A stretch of 64,000 bases of DNA from Bugula neritina (Eukaryota > Bryozoa > Gymnolaemata > Cheilostomatida > Bugulidae), in assembly GCA_964035545.1 (NCBI GenBank), contig OZ037767.1:25281628-25345627 (forward strand), written 5' to 3'. Below, piece by piece: positions 41,973-64,000 of this stretch. Both the position numbers and the translations under genes were made by a program. Numbering within the stretch: the stretch's first letter is position 1; each line of letters opens with the position of its first letter. Below the pieces are notes generated by a model. That model was not told the origin of the DNA, ran no database searches, and saw only the letters and a list, made by a program, of their open reading frames with translations.

Positions 41973-44025
41973 ACTCTTAGTATTACATTTAGCTTTACTG
42001 TATTACTATTATTATTACTATTAGTATTAAACTATTATATTTAGTGCAAGACTAGGTGTATTACTTATTATTACTGTTAGTATTACTAAGTCTAATAGTA
42101 ATAGTAATAGTACCAGTAGGCAGTATTATTAATATCATTAAGTACCATAGACATAATGATAATGATAATCACAATCATTATCATAATCATAATGATGATT
42201 AAATTTAATGATATTGATAATGATAATTAAAGCTATGACTATGAGGCATGTGTATTACTATTAGAATTAGTATCAAGTATTAGAGTAATAGTATTAATAT
42301 TACTAATAGTAATACTATTACTAATAGTAATAGTAATGGTAATACTAATAGTATTACTATAACTATTAGTATTACATTTTGATTTACTGTACAGTAAATA
42401 ATAGTGTATTGTATAACTATAAATATAAGTAAAAGTATAAGTATAACTGTATAAGATTACGTAATAATTTTAAACACTATGACTATAGACATACTTAAAA
42501 CTACTTTTAGATAGAATTAAACCATTTTCTTGACTTTGCACAACATTAAATTTAATTATAATTATGATACTCATAATCATAATGATATTGATTAACATCA
42601 ATATCAAAATGATAATGTTTTAATTTTTAACTTCAAAAGAAAAATGAATTACACTGCACGTGAAAGAAAATTAAAAACACAAGTCGCTAACTGTAGGCTA
42701 GAATTTTGGATAAAAAATGTATCGATAGCGTGAGAGCGCTCAAATCGTTATCATCAATGAACTTGAGAAGACATTTCTAGTTTGATTTTAGGCTATATCA
42801 AAACCCACAATAAGGTCAAAGGACATATCTTATACATCATTTGGCTCTATATAGGCATACTCGCTCGCTCATTCACCCCAACTTAGAGCTGCTTATAGAC
42901 AAATTCTACACGCATACAAATAGGTTGTTTTAGCGCCAGTGGCCTAGAGAAATTGTGAAACTTGCATTTGCACTATGACTATGAGCCGGCAGTTCTAAAT
43001 TTTGCAAGTGCACGGATCTCGCGCGTGCTGTCACGATTGTACCATGATCATTCACTAACTATCATTTCACTATCATTATCATGCACTCACTATCACTATG
43101 GCCATGAACTTTCCTTCTGGTGCTAGTGTCAGTAACTGAATTTTAATCATAACCGTTAACGCCTAACAATAACGGTCTTGGTGTCCAGTTTTTTTAATTA
43201 GTTAATGTTATTGTTATACTTAACTTAAAGTTAATATAAATATAACATCAAGTTGAACTATAAGTATAAGATTTAGATTAAGTTACTAATTATTACTATT
43301 GCCAATACTATTGGTATTACTATTAGTATTACTATTAGTATTAGTTAATCACTTAATGTTAATCACCGTAAGTTTAAGTTAAATTTAATGTTATACACTT
43401 ATATTTATATGCTGAGCATTTGATTTATATGATTATGATAATAAAAAGTAATTATAAATGATAAATATAATTTCAATTTGTATATCAATATGATAATATC
43501 ATATTCATATTGAATATGAATATCATTATGATTATGACAATCATGCATACTAATAATATTACTGTAATAAATAATATTATTTATTAAATTTATTAATATT
43601 AATTAACTTAAACTCATGTTAAACTTTTACTTAATCAGTTAAACTTGAAGTAAATGATTATAATATTGATTATCATTATGATTATCCGTATCGTAATGAC
43701 CAAGTCTAATCAAGTCTAATGATTATTCACTATCACTCTAACTTTAGTCTGAGTCTGTGATCAATGTCTATCATTCTGTTTAACTAAGGGTCAGTGTGTT
43801 TACTATTAAATTTAGTAACTATTACTAATGCAATACTTGTACTTGCATAACTACACTAGTACCCTTTGATTTGTGATGCCCAATGAATGAAGTATTTATA
43901 ATAATTAATATGAAAGTTCATATACCTGTTTAAAATAAATGACTAGTAACTGAGTACTGCTAAAATGATAATTTCTGTGAATTGCAAAAGTCACATTTTC
44001 CGGTGAAAATTATAAATAAGCTTTG
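41973..44025. other. Non-genic stretch of simple and dispersed repeats
   Basis: The stretch contains ATTACT/ATTAGT words (41973-42420 and 43290-43345), ATAATGATT-type words (42150-42230, 42560-42620, 43430-43700) and the right end of a family-A MITE near 42880-42905. I see no coding exon. The region lies between the divergent MRPL51 and GAPDH genes and may hold parts of their regulatory DNA. Confidence 0.65.
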
Positions 44026-44033
44026 GTCAGCGT

Positions 44034-45184
44034 CAGGGTTGGGGTCAATTACATGTAAATGTAATTAATTACAATTACAATTACATGAAGATTTGTCAAT
44101 TACAATTACAATTATAATTACAGTTAAAAATAAATGTAATTAATTACAATTACAATTACCTGGCAATGTAATTAATTACAATTACAATTACTTTTGTTCT
44201 CACAAGAAATAAATAGAAGTCACTTCTAGGGTCTAACTACCAGGGGCAGTGTTGACAGTGGTGAACCTCTTTTATTTTCTACAGTGATACTATAGGGTCA
44301 TTCCATACCAAATCAACCAACTTTCAAGGGGTCCCACGTCTTTGTGTCTCAGATTTTGCTCATATTTACACTAAATGGACCTACACATGTTCAGATTACC
44401 ATTCGTGAATATTTCTGGCCGGACACAAAAACATTTTGAGAAATTACTACTTTGGTGAACAAAGGTTGGAAAATATTTGGAGGAAAATTTGTGATTTATA
44501 CTTTTAGACCAATTTATAAGTAATTTAAAATTTGATTAGGCGAGTATTTAAAATTTTTCAAAATTTACAAAGATTTGTTCATATTCAATGACTTTGCATA
44601 TATGCACACAAAGTATTCTGTAGTATGTGTTGCTACTAGTGCAAATTGATAGGTATTATCAAATCACACAGCAAATTTTAAAGCTCAGTCTAGAAAAATG
44701 ATTGAGATATAGACGTTTATAGATTAGTCTGAAAGTAGAAATCACAAATTTTCCTCAAAATGTTTTTCAACCTTTGTCTACAAAAGTAGTCAGTTCTCAA
44801 AAGAAATTTGTGTCAGGTCAGAAATACTGAAGAAGAGTACTTGAGGCACGTGTAGGTCTATTTGGTGTAAACATGAACAAAATCGGAGATGCAAATAGAC
44901 GCGAGCAATTCGGTGAGTTAGCATGGAATGACCCTATGCTATATTGACCTAACTATCTGAACTTGTTATTTAACAGTAGGCATTGTAGAAAAAGAAGGAG
45001 TTTTTTAAGATTTAAAAGTTTGAAGTAATTGACATGTAATTATAAAGTAATTGTAAAAATCAATTACATTAGATATGTAATTAATTACAATTACAATTAC
45101 ATTTTTAAACCTCAATTACAAATTACATTCAATTACTTGAAAAAATGTAATTAATTACAGCCAATTACAATTACCCCAACCCTG
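44034..45184. mobile_element. Non-autonomous hAT-type DNA element with a nested foldback
   Basis: The ends CAGGGTTGGGGT and ACCCCAACCCTG are inverted repeats, and GTCAGCGT occurs on both sides (44026-44033 and 45185-45192) as an 8-bp target duplication. Both are hAT hallmarks. Each end is followed by subterminal arrays of TAATTACAATTACAATTAC words. No transposase frame is present. The middle (about 44288-44945) is a second inverted-repeat structure starting with ATAGGGTCATTCCAT. Confidence 0.88.
44288..44945. mobile_element. Foldback element nested in the hAT element
   Basis: TATAGGGTCATTCCAT at the left and ATGGAATGACCCTATG at the right begin long imperfect arms. Matching arm pieces include ACAAAGGTTGGAAAA with CAACCTTTGTCTAC, GGAGGAAAATTTGTGATTT with AAATCACAAATTTTCCTC, and TCGTGTAGG-like pieces around the Pro/Leu-like centre. 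There is no coding capacity. It may be an independent insertion or part of the hAT element itself. Confidence 0.75.
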
Positions 45185-45424
45185 GTCAGCGTCAATATCA
45201 ATATGGTAATCTTTCAAAAATATTTGCTAATTATGTTTCCAACTTGTGGAAAAGTAAGAATGGAAAATTACGCTCTTTTGATTGTAGTTCAGCGATTTTC
45301 TACTATACAAAAATCTGGACAACGGAAAACTTTGTATTTTGCAATATTGCTTCCACCCTAGTTATTTCTAATATGTTTATTTAGGTTCAGCCTTCTTCAC
45401 CTAATCTGAATATTTAAAGCTACA

Positions 45425-49761
<4,337 letters not shown>

Positions 49762-51833
49762 TCTGGCATCATCTTCGCTGACGCACGATGACCTGACTTT
49801 ACCCCCCTGTCTTCATTGTGACTTGTTTAAACGTGAATTAGATTATCATTTTATCACAATCTGTTAAATATTTAGAGATAGATGGTGCTTTACCTTTGGC
49901 TTTTATATGTGTGGTAACAGTGTTGTGTAATTCTAGTTCATTAAAATTCCTAATTAATTGTTGAAGTTTGCTTGTAAGTTGGAGTTATCTTGTTTGAAAG
50001 AGCACATGTTGTAAACTCATGAACCTGTAAAATGTAGTATTTTGGGTCAAAAGTGTATTATTTGTCATCTGTATTGTTGAGAATAGAAATAAATTGCACC
50101 AATCTGTTAAAACTTTTAATTTAGTTTCTTAGTATTACTTTCAAATTGATATGTGAGCCATGAGTCAAATTCTAAGCTGAAAGTAGTTCTGATGCTGCAA
50201 TCAGGTTTTGGTATTTGGTCCAAAATTCTGATAAATCATTTTTCTTGTGATAACATCATTCATTACCTGTAATTACAGTATTTACTCAATGATACTAATT
50301 TGAATACTAAGACCACCAAGTACCATGCATATATGATACACTCAAGTGCTGGTAGAGAAACATGACTATAATAGACTGGCATCACAAGAGGTAGAGGAAA
50401 TGAGGTGTTGCCTCAGCTTGGCTTTTGCTACAAATGGTTGGTGCACATGTTGAAATAGAGAGCTGCTTGGAGTAACTTCATAGTATACACCTGTGCTATC
50501 TGAATTATTTACTTGATTTAGCCTGGGTAAGTTGGAGTAGGTCGGTAACGAAAATTTGTAATCTAAAATTTTCAAGCTCTCCACACTGCAGAAGTATACA
50601 GGACTGCTGTCTCCACATACTCAACTATGGTTACTGCCCAACAAATATTTCAAGTGTAGATATAATATATATATATATATTAATCATTACAATACAGTAC
50701 TTTTACATAAAGTAAGGCCTCTGAGCTACCATTCTATACCCAAAGCTTTCAACACCAGAGCAACTTTTCACATCTGTGATCCAATAGAAGGGTGATAGGA
50801 GCTTTCAACAATACCCTTTAAAAAACACACAATAGACATTCCTACATCTATAACTGAGTTATGAGACATTTCGATCAAACATACCTGGAAACAATAGAAT
50901 TTGTATAAATACATGCAAGGTGAAAATTTGGCTAGCATAAAAAGGGAATCTACGTACACCAAGTTCAACATGATTTGCGAAATCTAATATTGTATTGTCA
51001 TTTTAATATATAATTAATGTAACAACTTCAATTTTGTGATCAAAAAAGCAGCATATCAATAGTGGAGCTTGAATCCTTGCAGCGCCAGCTCAGGGAGAAA
51101 TGAGCTGTTATATGCTGTCTAACCAGACCGATGAAGACTGGGTAGCTAGTTGACTGAAAACTCGCTGTACCTGCAAGAAAATGTTTTTCTTTTGTATCCC
51201 TTAAGCTGTGCTTGCTTTCGGCAAACTATAAGAATTATTACTGCAGCTGTAAAATAAACTTTTTGTAGCAAGTGAGTTGGTGCTGCTGAGCTTCAAACTT
51301 TACTATAGCAGCGTATATTGTTTTAAGACAATACAGTATGCAAATAGCCAAGAAAAATAATGCATATTATATTATATTTAATTCAGCAATAGTATAGCCT
51401 TATAACTTATAAGAATTCTTCTCGTAGCGTAAGCTATGAGTTGTCTACTCTAAACAACATCCACAGTTGAACAACAATAGCAATTTTAGCCACCATGCAA
51501 CGGTATTTCATCATCTTTTTAATTCTGAAACTAAACAGAGAAGAAAATAAAAATTTTATTTATTGTTAGTTGTGACAATAAATTGCAATTAAAAATTTAA
51601 ATTAGATTAAATTTAAACTGCTAAATATTTTTTTTGACATGCGCCTCTCAAACTACCTATAAATGATATAATGTTGGTATTGCTTTGCGCAGCATAAAAT
51701 CTGATATCCTGTTCTTACCACATCATGGCTGGTTCTGTTTGTAGTCATTGATCTTAATATTAGATTAACAGTACCCGTTTTTATTTTCTCGAATTGAGTC
51801 TGAATATTATTTAATTTGTGAATTTTTGCAGCA
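49762..51833. other. GAPDH 3' flank and EIF2S3 5' region
   Basis: The GAPDH 3' UTR runs to the signal at 50088. A 5' UTR intron acceptor (TTTTTGCAG at 51824-51832) lies just before the EIF2S3 start codon, so a non-coding first exon should lie upstream. Minus-strand frames at 50366-50584 and 51040-51170 look partly coding but could not be placed in a gene. Confidence 0.55.
51040..51175 (-). other. Possible terminal exon of an unrecognised minus-strand gene
   Basis: Minus strand: CTTGCAG at about 51169-51175, then a 42-codon frame (TASFQSTSYPVFIGLVRQ... ending STIDMLLF) and TGA at 51040-51042. The composition is less AT-rich than the surroundings. No upstream exon could be matched with confidence and I recognise no family, so this may be chance. 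Confidence 0.25.
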
Positions 51834-54800
51834 ATGGATGACTCGCAACCTCATTTATCTAAACAAGATGTATCTACTCTGGTAAATATATTCATATTGT
51901 TAAACTACCACTACCCAGCTTGACTTTAAGTTTATTTTACTTAAACTTGAAGTTTAACTTTAAGTCAAGTCTAAACTTCCAACATGAACTTGGTCCAAAA
52001 GTTGAAGTTTAAAATTAGAGCTGAAGTTGCGTTCAAGTTTAACTCGAAGCTAAAACTTTTTAAATCATGGTTATGGTGATAACCAGTTTACAGTTATACT
52101 TATTATAAATTAAAATTTGATGACATTTACTTTAACTTTTGTTTCAATTTATTTTTTAAATTCAGCTAGTGGCTAGTACTATTAGTACTACAACTGCTAT
52201 CATTAGAAACTATTAGTATTACTATCGACTAGTTTGAGTTATTTTTATTTTAATCTTACTAATTTCAAGTTCAACTAAATTTCTTCGAATTGAGCTTATA
52301 CTTATTGATAGTTTATAGTAATTCTAATTAAGTTGAAAAAAAATCAACAGGTAATTTCAATACTAGTGAAAATACAATTAACAAAGAAATCAAATATTAT
52401 TTTTGTGTTCTGAGTAAAACCCTGGTATAATAATAATCTGTGGGGGTATAGCAAAGACAAGCACTCAAATTATGATGGTAAAGCTAAATGCAGTAAGATC
52501 ACCTGTCTATGTTATTTAATAAGTAATTGATCAAGTGTTGTCTTAATATTAATGCTAATGTTTTAGGCATTTTGGATATATATTGCCTGTTTTTTTAAAG
52601 GTGCGAAACATGTCTGTAGATACACATGCCTGTAGGCCTAACCACGCGTCCAAACATACACATGCAACTAAAGACATATGGCATTAGTGTTATATGCAAT
52701 ACATTACTAAGCATTCACATTTCAGAAAGTTGAAGAGTTGACCCCTCTTACACCAGATGTTATTAGCAGACAAGCCACAATAAATATTGGAACAATTGGG
52801 CATGTGGCGCACGGAAAATCAACAGTGGTTAAAGCTATATCTGGAGTTCAAGTAAGTGAAAGAGTGATAGGTGGTAACTTGAGAATGCAATTCATTTAGT
52901 TACATTTTTACTATTTTGGAAATATTGGTGTGTAGCTGCTGTTGTATTTTTAGACAGTTAGATTCAAGAATGAGTTAATCAGAAACATCACTATAAAGCT
53001 TGGTTACGCTAATGCTAAGGTAAGAATTCATATATATATATACATATTCATAATTTTCAATTCTGTAATTTCTTTTTAACAAAAATCTTTCTCATCATAT
53101 ATTATTTGTAATATCTTGTTCAGTAGTGTGGAAGTAATTGCTGTTTTTCTCAGATAACATGATATTTTAAATATTTAGTATTTTCCATGTTGCTTAATCT
53201 ATGGTTATTTTGATGCCGTCACAACTATATTAACAGATATACAAATGTAATGGGGAAAACTGCTCTCGACCTGGCTGTTACAAGGCCTGCAGCAGCAGTA
53301 CTCCAGATGAATTTCCTTGCGGAACATGTAGCGGAAAGTTTCAACTAGAAAGGTTGTGTGCACTTTGCTATTAGTTTTAACTACAATTTACACAAGTATT
53401 CAACTATCTGTAGTACAGCTATGTAGTAATGTAGTGACTACACTGATATTGACATACAATATACAGTGCTTGATGTTAATTCTTTAGTTTATTGGCATTT
53501 CGAAACGCCATACTCTTTCTACACTATTAATATGGAAGTTAAGTGTTGCTACAGCGCAACTCACAACCTGTATGATTCATTCCCTTCTTGTTCTTCCATT
53601 CAGTTAGTTTTCAAACAAACTTCTCACTATGCACGTATTAGGATCTGTAATTCTTTTGGCTAAACAAGGGCTTTTGAAATAGTTTAGTACTCTTGGCTAA
53701 CAATAAGTAAGAGGCTTCATTTCATTTTAAAACAGTTTGCATGGTTTTTTTAAGATAATATTGCATGAAGTTGATGTATTTTTATACTTTCCAGACACGT
53801 GTCATTCGTCGACTGTCCTGGCCACGATATTCTTATGGCCACTATGTTGAATGGAGCAGCTGTGATGGACGCAGCTCTTCTCCTTATAGCAGGTGAGTTT
53901 TCCCCACCTACTAGTAGCTGTATAGGTGAGTTTCCCCACCTACTAGTAGCTGTATAGGTGAGTTTTCCCACCTACTAATAGCTTTATAGGTGAGTTTTCT
54001 CCACCTATTAGTAGCTGTATAGGTAAGTTATCCTCACTTAGTAGTAGCTGTATAGGTGGTTTGTTGACTACCCTGTGTAGCTGTGAATTATGTATCTGGT
54101 CTGTAACAGTATGTTGTGTTGTTTAGTGCATGGCCTAGTGTCTCGTCAATAAATGTACATGGGTACTGCAGTATATACGAGTATTATAGTATGTAGTATA
54201 TGAGTATACGAGTTATAGTATGTGTATATAAGTATACGAGTACTATAATATGTAGTATATAAGTATATTCTACTATAGTATGTAATATATAAGTATATGC
54301 TATTACAGCACGCATATGCTCACTAAGTGTTGAGATATACAACTACACTAGTGTTATATTATGCTGTGTTTAGGCAATGAATCATGCCCTCAGCCACAAA
54401 CATCAGAACACTTGGCCGCTATAGAAATTATGAAACTGAAGCACATACTAATTCTACAAAACAAGATAGATTTGGTGAAGGAAAGTCAAGCCAGGGAGCA
54501 GTTTGATCAGATCCAGAAGTTTGTCCAAGGTAGATTTTGACTCCGACTCGGTTCTTCCAGTTTAGTTAGATTTTGTTTATTGATATCCAGTTTCACACTT
54601 GCCTCTATTGACAACTAGAAAATGTTAGTCTTTAATTATTGCATCAACATCTCATATGACTTCCGAAGAAGCCACAACTTTACTAAGATTTGATTATTCA
54701 AGAATGGTTAGGCAGGGTTTAGGTTTCGCTACTGGACTTTTTTGCGAGTGTACACATGCGTTGACGACGGCAAAGCTAAAAAATTTGGCTTCTACTGCTA

Positions 54801-57601
54801 ACAATTAATAACTGGCGTTTTCCTTTACTCTAGGTACTGTAGCTGAGGGTGCTCCGGTCATACCCATCTCTGCACAGCTGAAATACAATATAGAAGTTAT
54901 CTGTGAATACATATGTAAAAAGATTCCTATACCCCTTCGGGATTTCACATCTGAGCCAAGACTAATCGGTAAGTTAACCAGACTCTGTTGTGTGAATTAT
55001 GTGGAGGCTGTCTGGTACCCACTGGTGGTCTCAATATGTTATATCATTTATTCAATGCATTATGAATAACGTGCTTGATATGCTTCTTGTGGTGATGGAG
55101 CTTGTGGGTATATGTTTATATTGTAAAAGAACAAGAATAATACTACTACACAGTTTCATGTTCAATGTCTTTTCTGTTTAGTTATCAGATCGTTTGACGT
55201 CAACAAGCCAGGTTCGGAAGTTGATGATCTGAAAGGGGGTGTGGCGGGGGGTTCGATTCTGAGGGGTGTTCTCAAGATTGGACAGGAAATTGAAGTTCGA
55301 CCTGGCATTGTTTCCCGAGACTCTAACGGTAAGCTTTACCAAAGCGAATCTCCTTGTTTCTTATTTTTATGTGCCATCAAATCCATGGACTGTCCGTGGG
55401 TTGAGCAATATATTTCCTCACGTACATTTTTTCCCACAGTTGGAAAAAGTTCCAAGTAGTGGTGATAGCATGTACAGTAATGAAGAAATGAAATTGGTTA
55501 AAATCTGAAATTATTGCCGGTTGAAAGTTAAAACGTCATTTTTGTCATATCACATTTGAGCTATTGGCGTGTGAAGTGGTTATTGTGGCTACAAATAGGC
55601 ATATTTGTATGTTCATTGTAATACAGTCCTAGTATATATAATACAGGTACATTGTAGTACAGTCCTAGTATATACATTATAATGCAGGTACATTGTAATA
55701 TAGTCCTAGTATATATACTACAGGTACATTGACATGCACGCCACTTAGATCGAGAATTGTATCCCTGTTTGCTGAACACAATGATTTACAGTATGCTGTA
55801 CCTGGAGGACTTATAGGTAATGTGTTTCATATATCTCACTTTGTTATTGGTATGGTATGTGCGCTATTAACTTGTTGCTGAGTTTATTGTGTTTTGTGAC
55901 AGTATCTGTTTAGTGAAGCAGTATTGTCAGCACTGGATTTAATGACGTGTCTATAGTTTTTCGGAGTTATCCTCTTTCTAATGCTTCAGCTGAAATAAAT
56001 TTTATATAAATAGCAGAATAAATAGATAGTCAACCAGCTCTATATATGTAATGTAAATTTTCCTACGAATAAACTGAATGTACATAATATAAATGACATA
56101 TAAAATATAATTTCCCAACTTACTAGTCATACCATTTACTAATATTAGTTGTGTACTGTGTTGTTGCAGTTCTAATACATATATTATATTCTTTCTACAG
56201 GAGTGGGTACTAAAATAGACCCAACACTGTGTCGCGCTGACAGACTGGTGGGGCAGGTGCTTGGTGCTGTTGGTGCCTTACCCTTTATTTACACTGAGCT
56301 TGAGATCTCGTATTTCCTATTGAGGCGTTTGCTGGGTGTCCGAACTGAGGGTGACAAGAAAGGAGCCAAGGTATTTGAAGTTGATGAGTGAATTACATTA
56401 GTGCTTTTTGTAAGATGAAATTATTGTTTTACATTCACATTGTCTTATTCACAGCTATCACAACTCCCAATTATGGTGCAATTAGTCATAAAAGTCTCAA
56501 CTATAGCCAATGCTTTCTCTCATAGTATCTCCAAGCCAGACATTATTTTGGAAATGTTTTATAAATGTTTCAGTAAAATTCCGAAGACCTGGTGTATAGT
56601 CATAGAAGTCTCTTGAAACCTTTAGTCATTTCATACAATGTTCACATGTATGTATCATATATATATTTATGTTTCAGGTCCAGAAACTCTCTAAGAATGA
56701 AGTGCTGATGGTGAACATTGGTTCTTTATCTAGTGGCGGTAGAGTTTTAGCTGTAAAAGGTGATTTGGCTAAAATTGGCCTGACTAACCCAGTCTGCACA
56801 GAAATTGGCGAGAAAATTGCCCTTAGTCGTAGAATTGAGAAGCATTGGAGGTGAGTTTGAGCTTTAGGTTAGTTGATAGCCTGTGTTACTGTTGATAGCC
56901 AGTGTTACTGTTGATAGCCTGTGTTACTGTTGATAGCCAGTGTTACTGTTGAAATGTGTTACTGTTGAACTGTGTTACTGTTGAATGTGTTACTGTTGAA
57001 CGGCCTGTGGATTAGTTAGCCTCTGCCACTGTTGAAACATGAAGCAGGTGTTCATACTTTTCCACTTCTATGCTATGGTCTACTTGTCAGTTTAATTCTC
57101 TGTTGCTATAGTTTCACAACATACCCTAATTATTTTCTCATTTTCTGTTTTCATTATTTTCTATTTTTTCATAAATATAGCTTCTTTTGTGCTATAACAA
57201 AACAGTAAAAAATAGTTTTATGTAGTTAATGAATTTAAACCCCAGATATCTTATTATGTGAAAGTAGACAAGGCAAAAAGGAAAGATAACTCTTGAGTAC
57301 AATTCCATTGCCTCGTAATACATATAGAGCTATATTATTGAATAACTTATTTTATATGGTAACAGGCTATTGGTGACCGCTATACCACATCAGGTTTCGT
57401 CAGCACCTTTACCAAAAATTATCATAAGCCTTTGCAGTAATCAAAAAATATTTCAAATTTCAGCCTGCTATAAGAAATCTATTAGCACCCATAACCAGTG
57501 TCTAATATGGTTGTGTCAGGTTAATCCGGTAATATTTTAGATTGATTGGATGGGGTCAGATTCGTAGAGGTGTGAACATTCAACCCACAGAAGACCTCTA
57601 G
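51834..57601 (+). CDS. EIF2S3: Translation initiation factor eIF2 subunit gamma, twelve coding exons
   Basis: Exons: 51834-51881, 52726-52851, 52954-53019, 53237-53352, 53795-53892, 54374-54529, 54834-54968, 55182-55328, 55724-55816, 56201-56370, 56678-56850 and 57541-57601, giving 462 residues (human 472). eIF2 gamma is the GTPase that carries initiator Met-tRNA to the 40S subunit. The GTPase motifs are all present: GHVAHGKS (about 41-48), DCPGH (about 124-128), NKID (about 181-184) and SAQ (about 216). The four-Cys loop [11 protein letters not shown]...CGTC is present. The C-terminal domains carry [21 protein letters not shown] and [11 protein letters not shown]. Two introns carry tandem repeats exactly at a splice site (53893 and 55723), and a third array follows exon 11. 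Confidence 0.97.
53893..54060 (+). repeat. 32-33 bp GT...AG tandem units beginning at the EIF2S3 exon 5 donor
   Basis: Units start at 53893, 53926, 53958, 53990 and 54023 with GTGAGTTT or GTAAGTTA and end in TATAG. A sixth, partial start is at 54056. The first unit starts at the true donor, so each unit brings a near-consensus donor and an AG end. Confidence 0.95.
54160..54310. repeat. Degenerate TA-rich tandem repeat in EIF2S3 intron 5
   Basis: Repeated words such as ACGAGTATTATAGTATGTAGTATATAAGTAT occur at about 30-bp spacing. It follows the donor array in the same intron and is not near a splice site. Confidence 0.7.
55611..55723 (+). repeat. 36-41 bp GT...AG tandem units ending at the EIF2S3 exon 9 acceptor
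   Basis: Units run 55611-55646, 55647-55687 and 55688-55723. They begin GTTCATTG or GTACATTG, share CAGTCCTAGTATATA, and end ATACAG, TGCAG or CTACAG. The next GTACATTG (55724) is the real exon 9 start (TLTCTPLRS). The true acceptor is thus the last of three copies. Confidence 0.92.
56871..57003. repeat. TGTTACTGTTGATAGCC tandem repeat after EIF2S3 exon 11
   Basis: Five to seven copies of GTTGATAGCCWGTGTTACT and a shorter GTTGAAATGTGTTACT variant begin about 20 nt downstream of the exon 11 donor. The donor itself is not part of the unit. Confidence 0.85.
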
Positions 57602-58116
57602 ACAATTGGCGGAAGGGATCTGACTGCCTACTATACTGTTTTTATATTAAATATGATTTCAACCACTATTACTCTTTGGCAAACTTGAAAGAAAGTTTAA
57701 CTTTGGCTTAGTTGTTGGTATTAATAAATTGTTTTAAACGTCCTATCTTATTTTGAAGAAATTATAACTGGTAACTGATCCTATGTAAATTACATAAATT
57801 TTCAGTTTTATTGGCTGTACACAGTATTGGAATTATGGATAAGAGTTATCGAAAAATACACAAATGACTGATTAATTTTCAAACTAAAAATATTAGCAAC
57901 TAGGTTAAGAATTCAAATACAGAATGATAGTGTTTGCATTTATCCCCTGAATAAATAGATTTATGGTTTCAACAAGAATATAGATTTGGGTTCCTTTTTG
58001 CAAAACGTGATAATAAATATCTAGCTAATATATACACATCAGTGGAAGCCTAATTAACAGCCAGTAGACATAGATCATTGCCACCATCTCAAGATGATTC
58101 CAGGGTAACCCAAACT
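57602..58116. other. Shared 3' flank of EIF2S3 and the SFT2 gene
   Basis: AT-rich DNA between two convergent stop codons. It should contain both 3' UTRs. I see no other feature. Confidence 0.6.
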
Positions 58117-63696
<5,580 letters not shown>

Positions 63697-64000
63697 TGTG
63701 ATAGTTAACTGATAGTTATATAGAAATCATCTATATGTAGTGCTAATGAATCGTAATACGTCTAACTTTATGACTATCCCTGTGGAAGTGTGGTAATGAT
63801 GACTAACTCGAACGTTCAACTGCTGACACTCAACTATAACATTACGGAAATGAAGCAAAACTTGATGAGCTTGAACCAGTAACGCCGAACCGTCCAATCG
63901 CACGTAGACACTCTTATTTATATAAAATTGTATTCAGTCGAAAAAAACTCTACTATCGCATGTTACAAAACCGTACTGCGGAGTTGTGCTTAATGTGGCA
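63697..64000. promoter_or_regulatory. 5' flank of the SFT2 gene
   Basis: This DNA lies directly upstream of the minus-strand start codon at 63696 and should hold the promoter and 5' UTR. I see no clear TATA box or other defined element. Confidence 0.4.

Overview
The window is nuclear DNA of an animal, most likely a marine invertebrate. It is AT-rich, its genes have many short-to-medium GT-AG introns, and the host genes are recognisably metazoan (TMEM135, mitochondrial ribosomal protein L51, cytosolic GAPDH, eIF2 gamma, an SFT2-domain Golgi protein, a PARP14-like ADP-ribosyltransferase). Nothing in the sequence fixes the phylum or species. Exon structures were worked out by reading frames, splice consensus and phase. 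For the six confident intact genes and for the PARP-like model, the coding lengths sum to whole codons with matching intron phases.

Layout. 1-6751: a minus-strand, GC-rich Ty3/gypsy LTR retrotransposon, cut by the left edge of the window, with LTR, tRNA-Leu primer site, gag and a pol frame that runs off the window. It has landed inside the final coding exon of a gene whose remnant is 6752-6920. 9.5-13.7 kb: a decayed PARP14-like gene. 16.9-18.6 kb: an intact gene for an unrecognised secreted protein, the paralogue of the exon broken by gypsy. 20.2-24.5 kb: an apparently intact PARP14-like gene. The order secreted-gene/PARP, secreted-gene/PARP points to a tandem duplication of about 11 kb, one copy of which was destroyed. 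A third fragment of the secreted gene lies inverted at 25.3 kb.

27.3-35.5 kb: TMEM135 (plus). 35.8-37.1 kb: MRPL51 (minus, convergent with TMEM135). 38.0-42.0 kb: a copia-type element with almost identical 277-bp LTRs and a 5-bp target duplication, but with scrambled pol pieces and internal minisatellites. 44.0-45.2 kb: a non-autonomous hAT-type element with an inner foldback. 45.4-49.8 kb: GAPDH (plus). 51.8-57.6 kb: EIF2S3 (plus). 58.1-63.7 kb: SFT2-domain gene (minus, convergent with EIF2S3), with a PIF/Harbinger-like MITE in its first intron.

The host genes are separate monocistronic units with unrelated roles: glycolysis, translation initiation, mitochondrial translation, peroxisome/mitochondrial membrane biology, Golgi transport and ADP-ribosylation. 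The most unusual theme is that four introns in three genes carry tandem repeats placed exactly on a splice junction, so that the real donor or acceptor is the end copy of an array. In three of the four, each unit itself begins with GT and ends with AG. Other notable items are a perfect 96-bp inverted repeat with a 7-nt loop inside a TMEM135 intron, a gypsy pol frame extended by several hundred codons toward a possible C2H2 finger at the window edge, and a PARP whose third triad position reads Glu.
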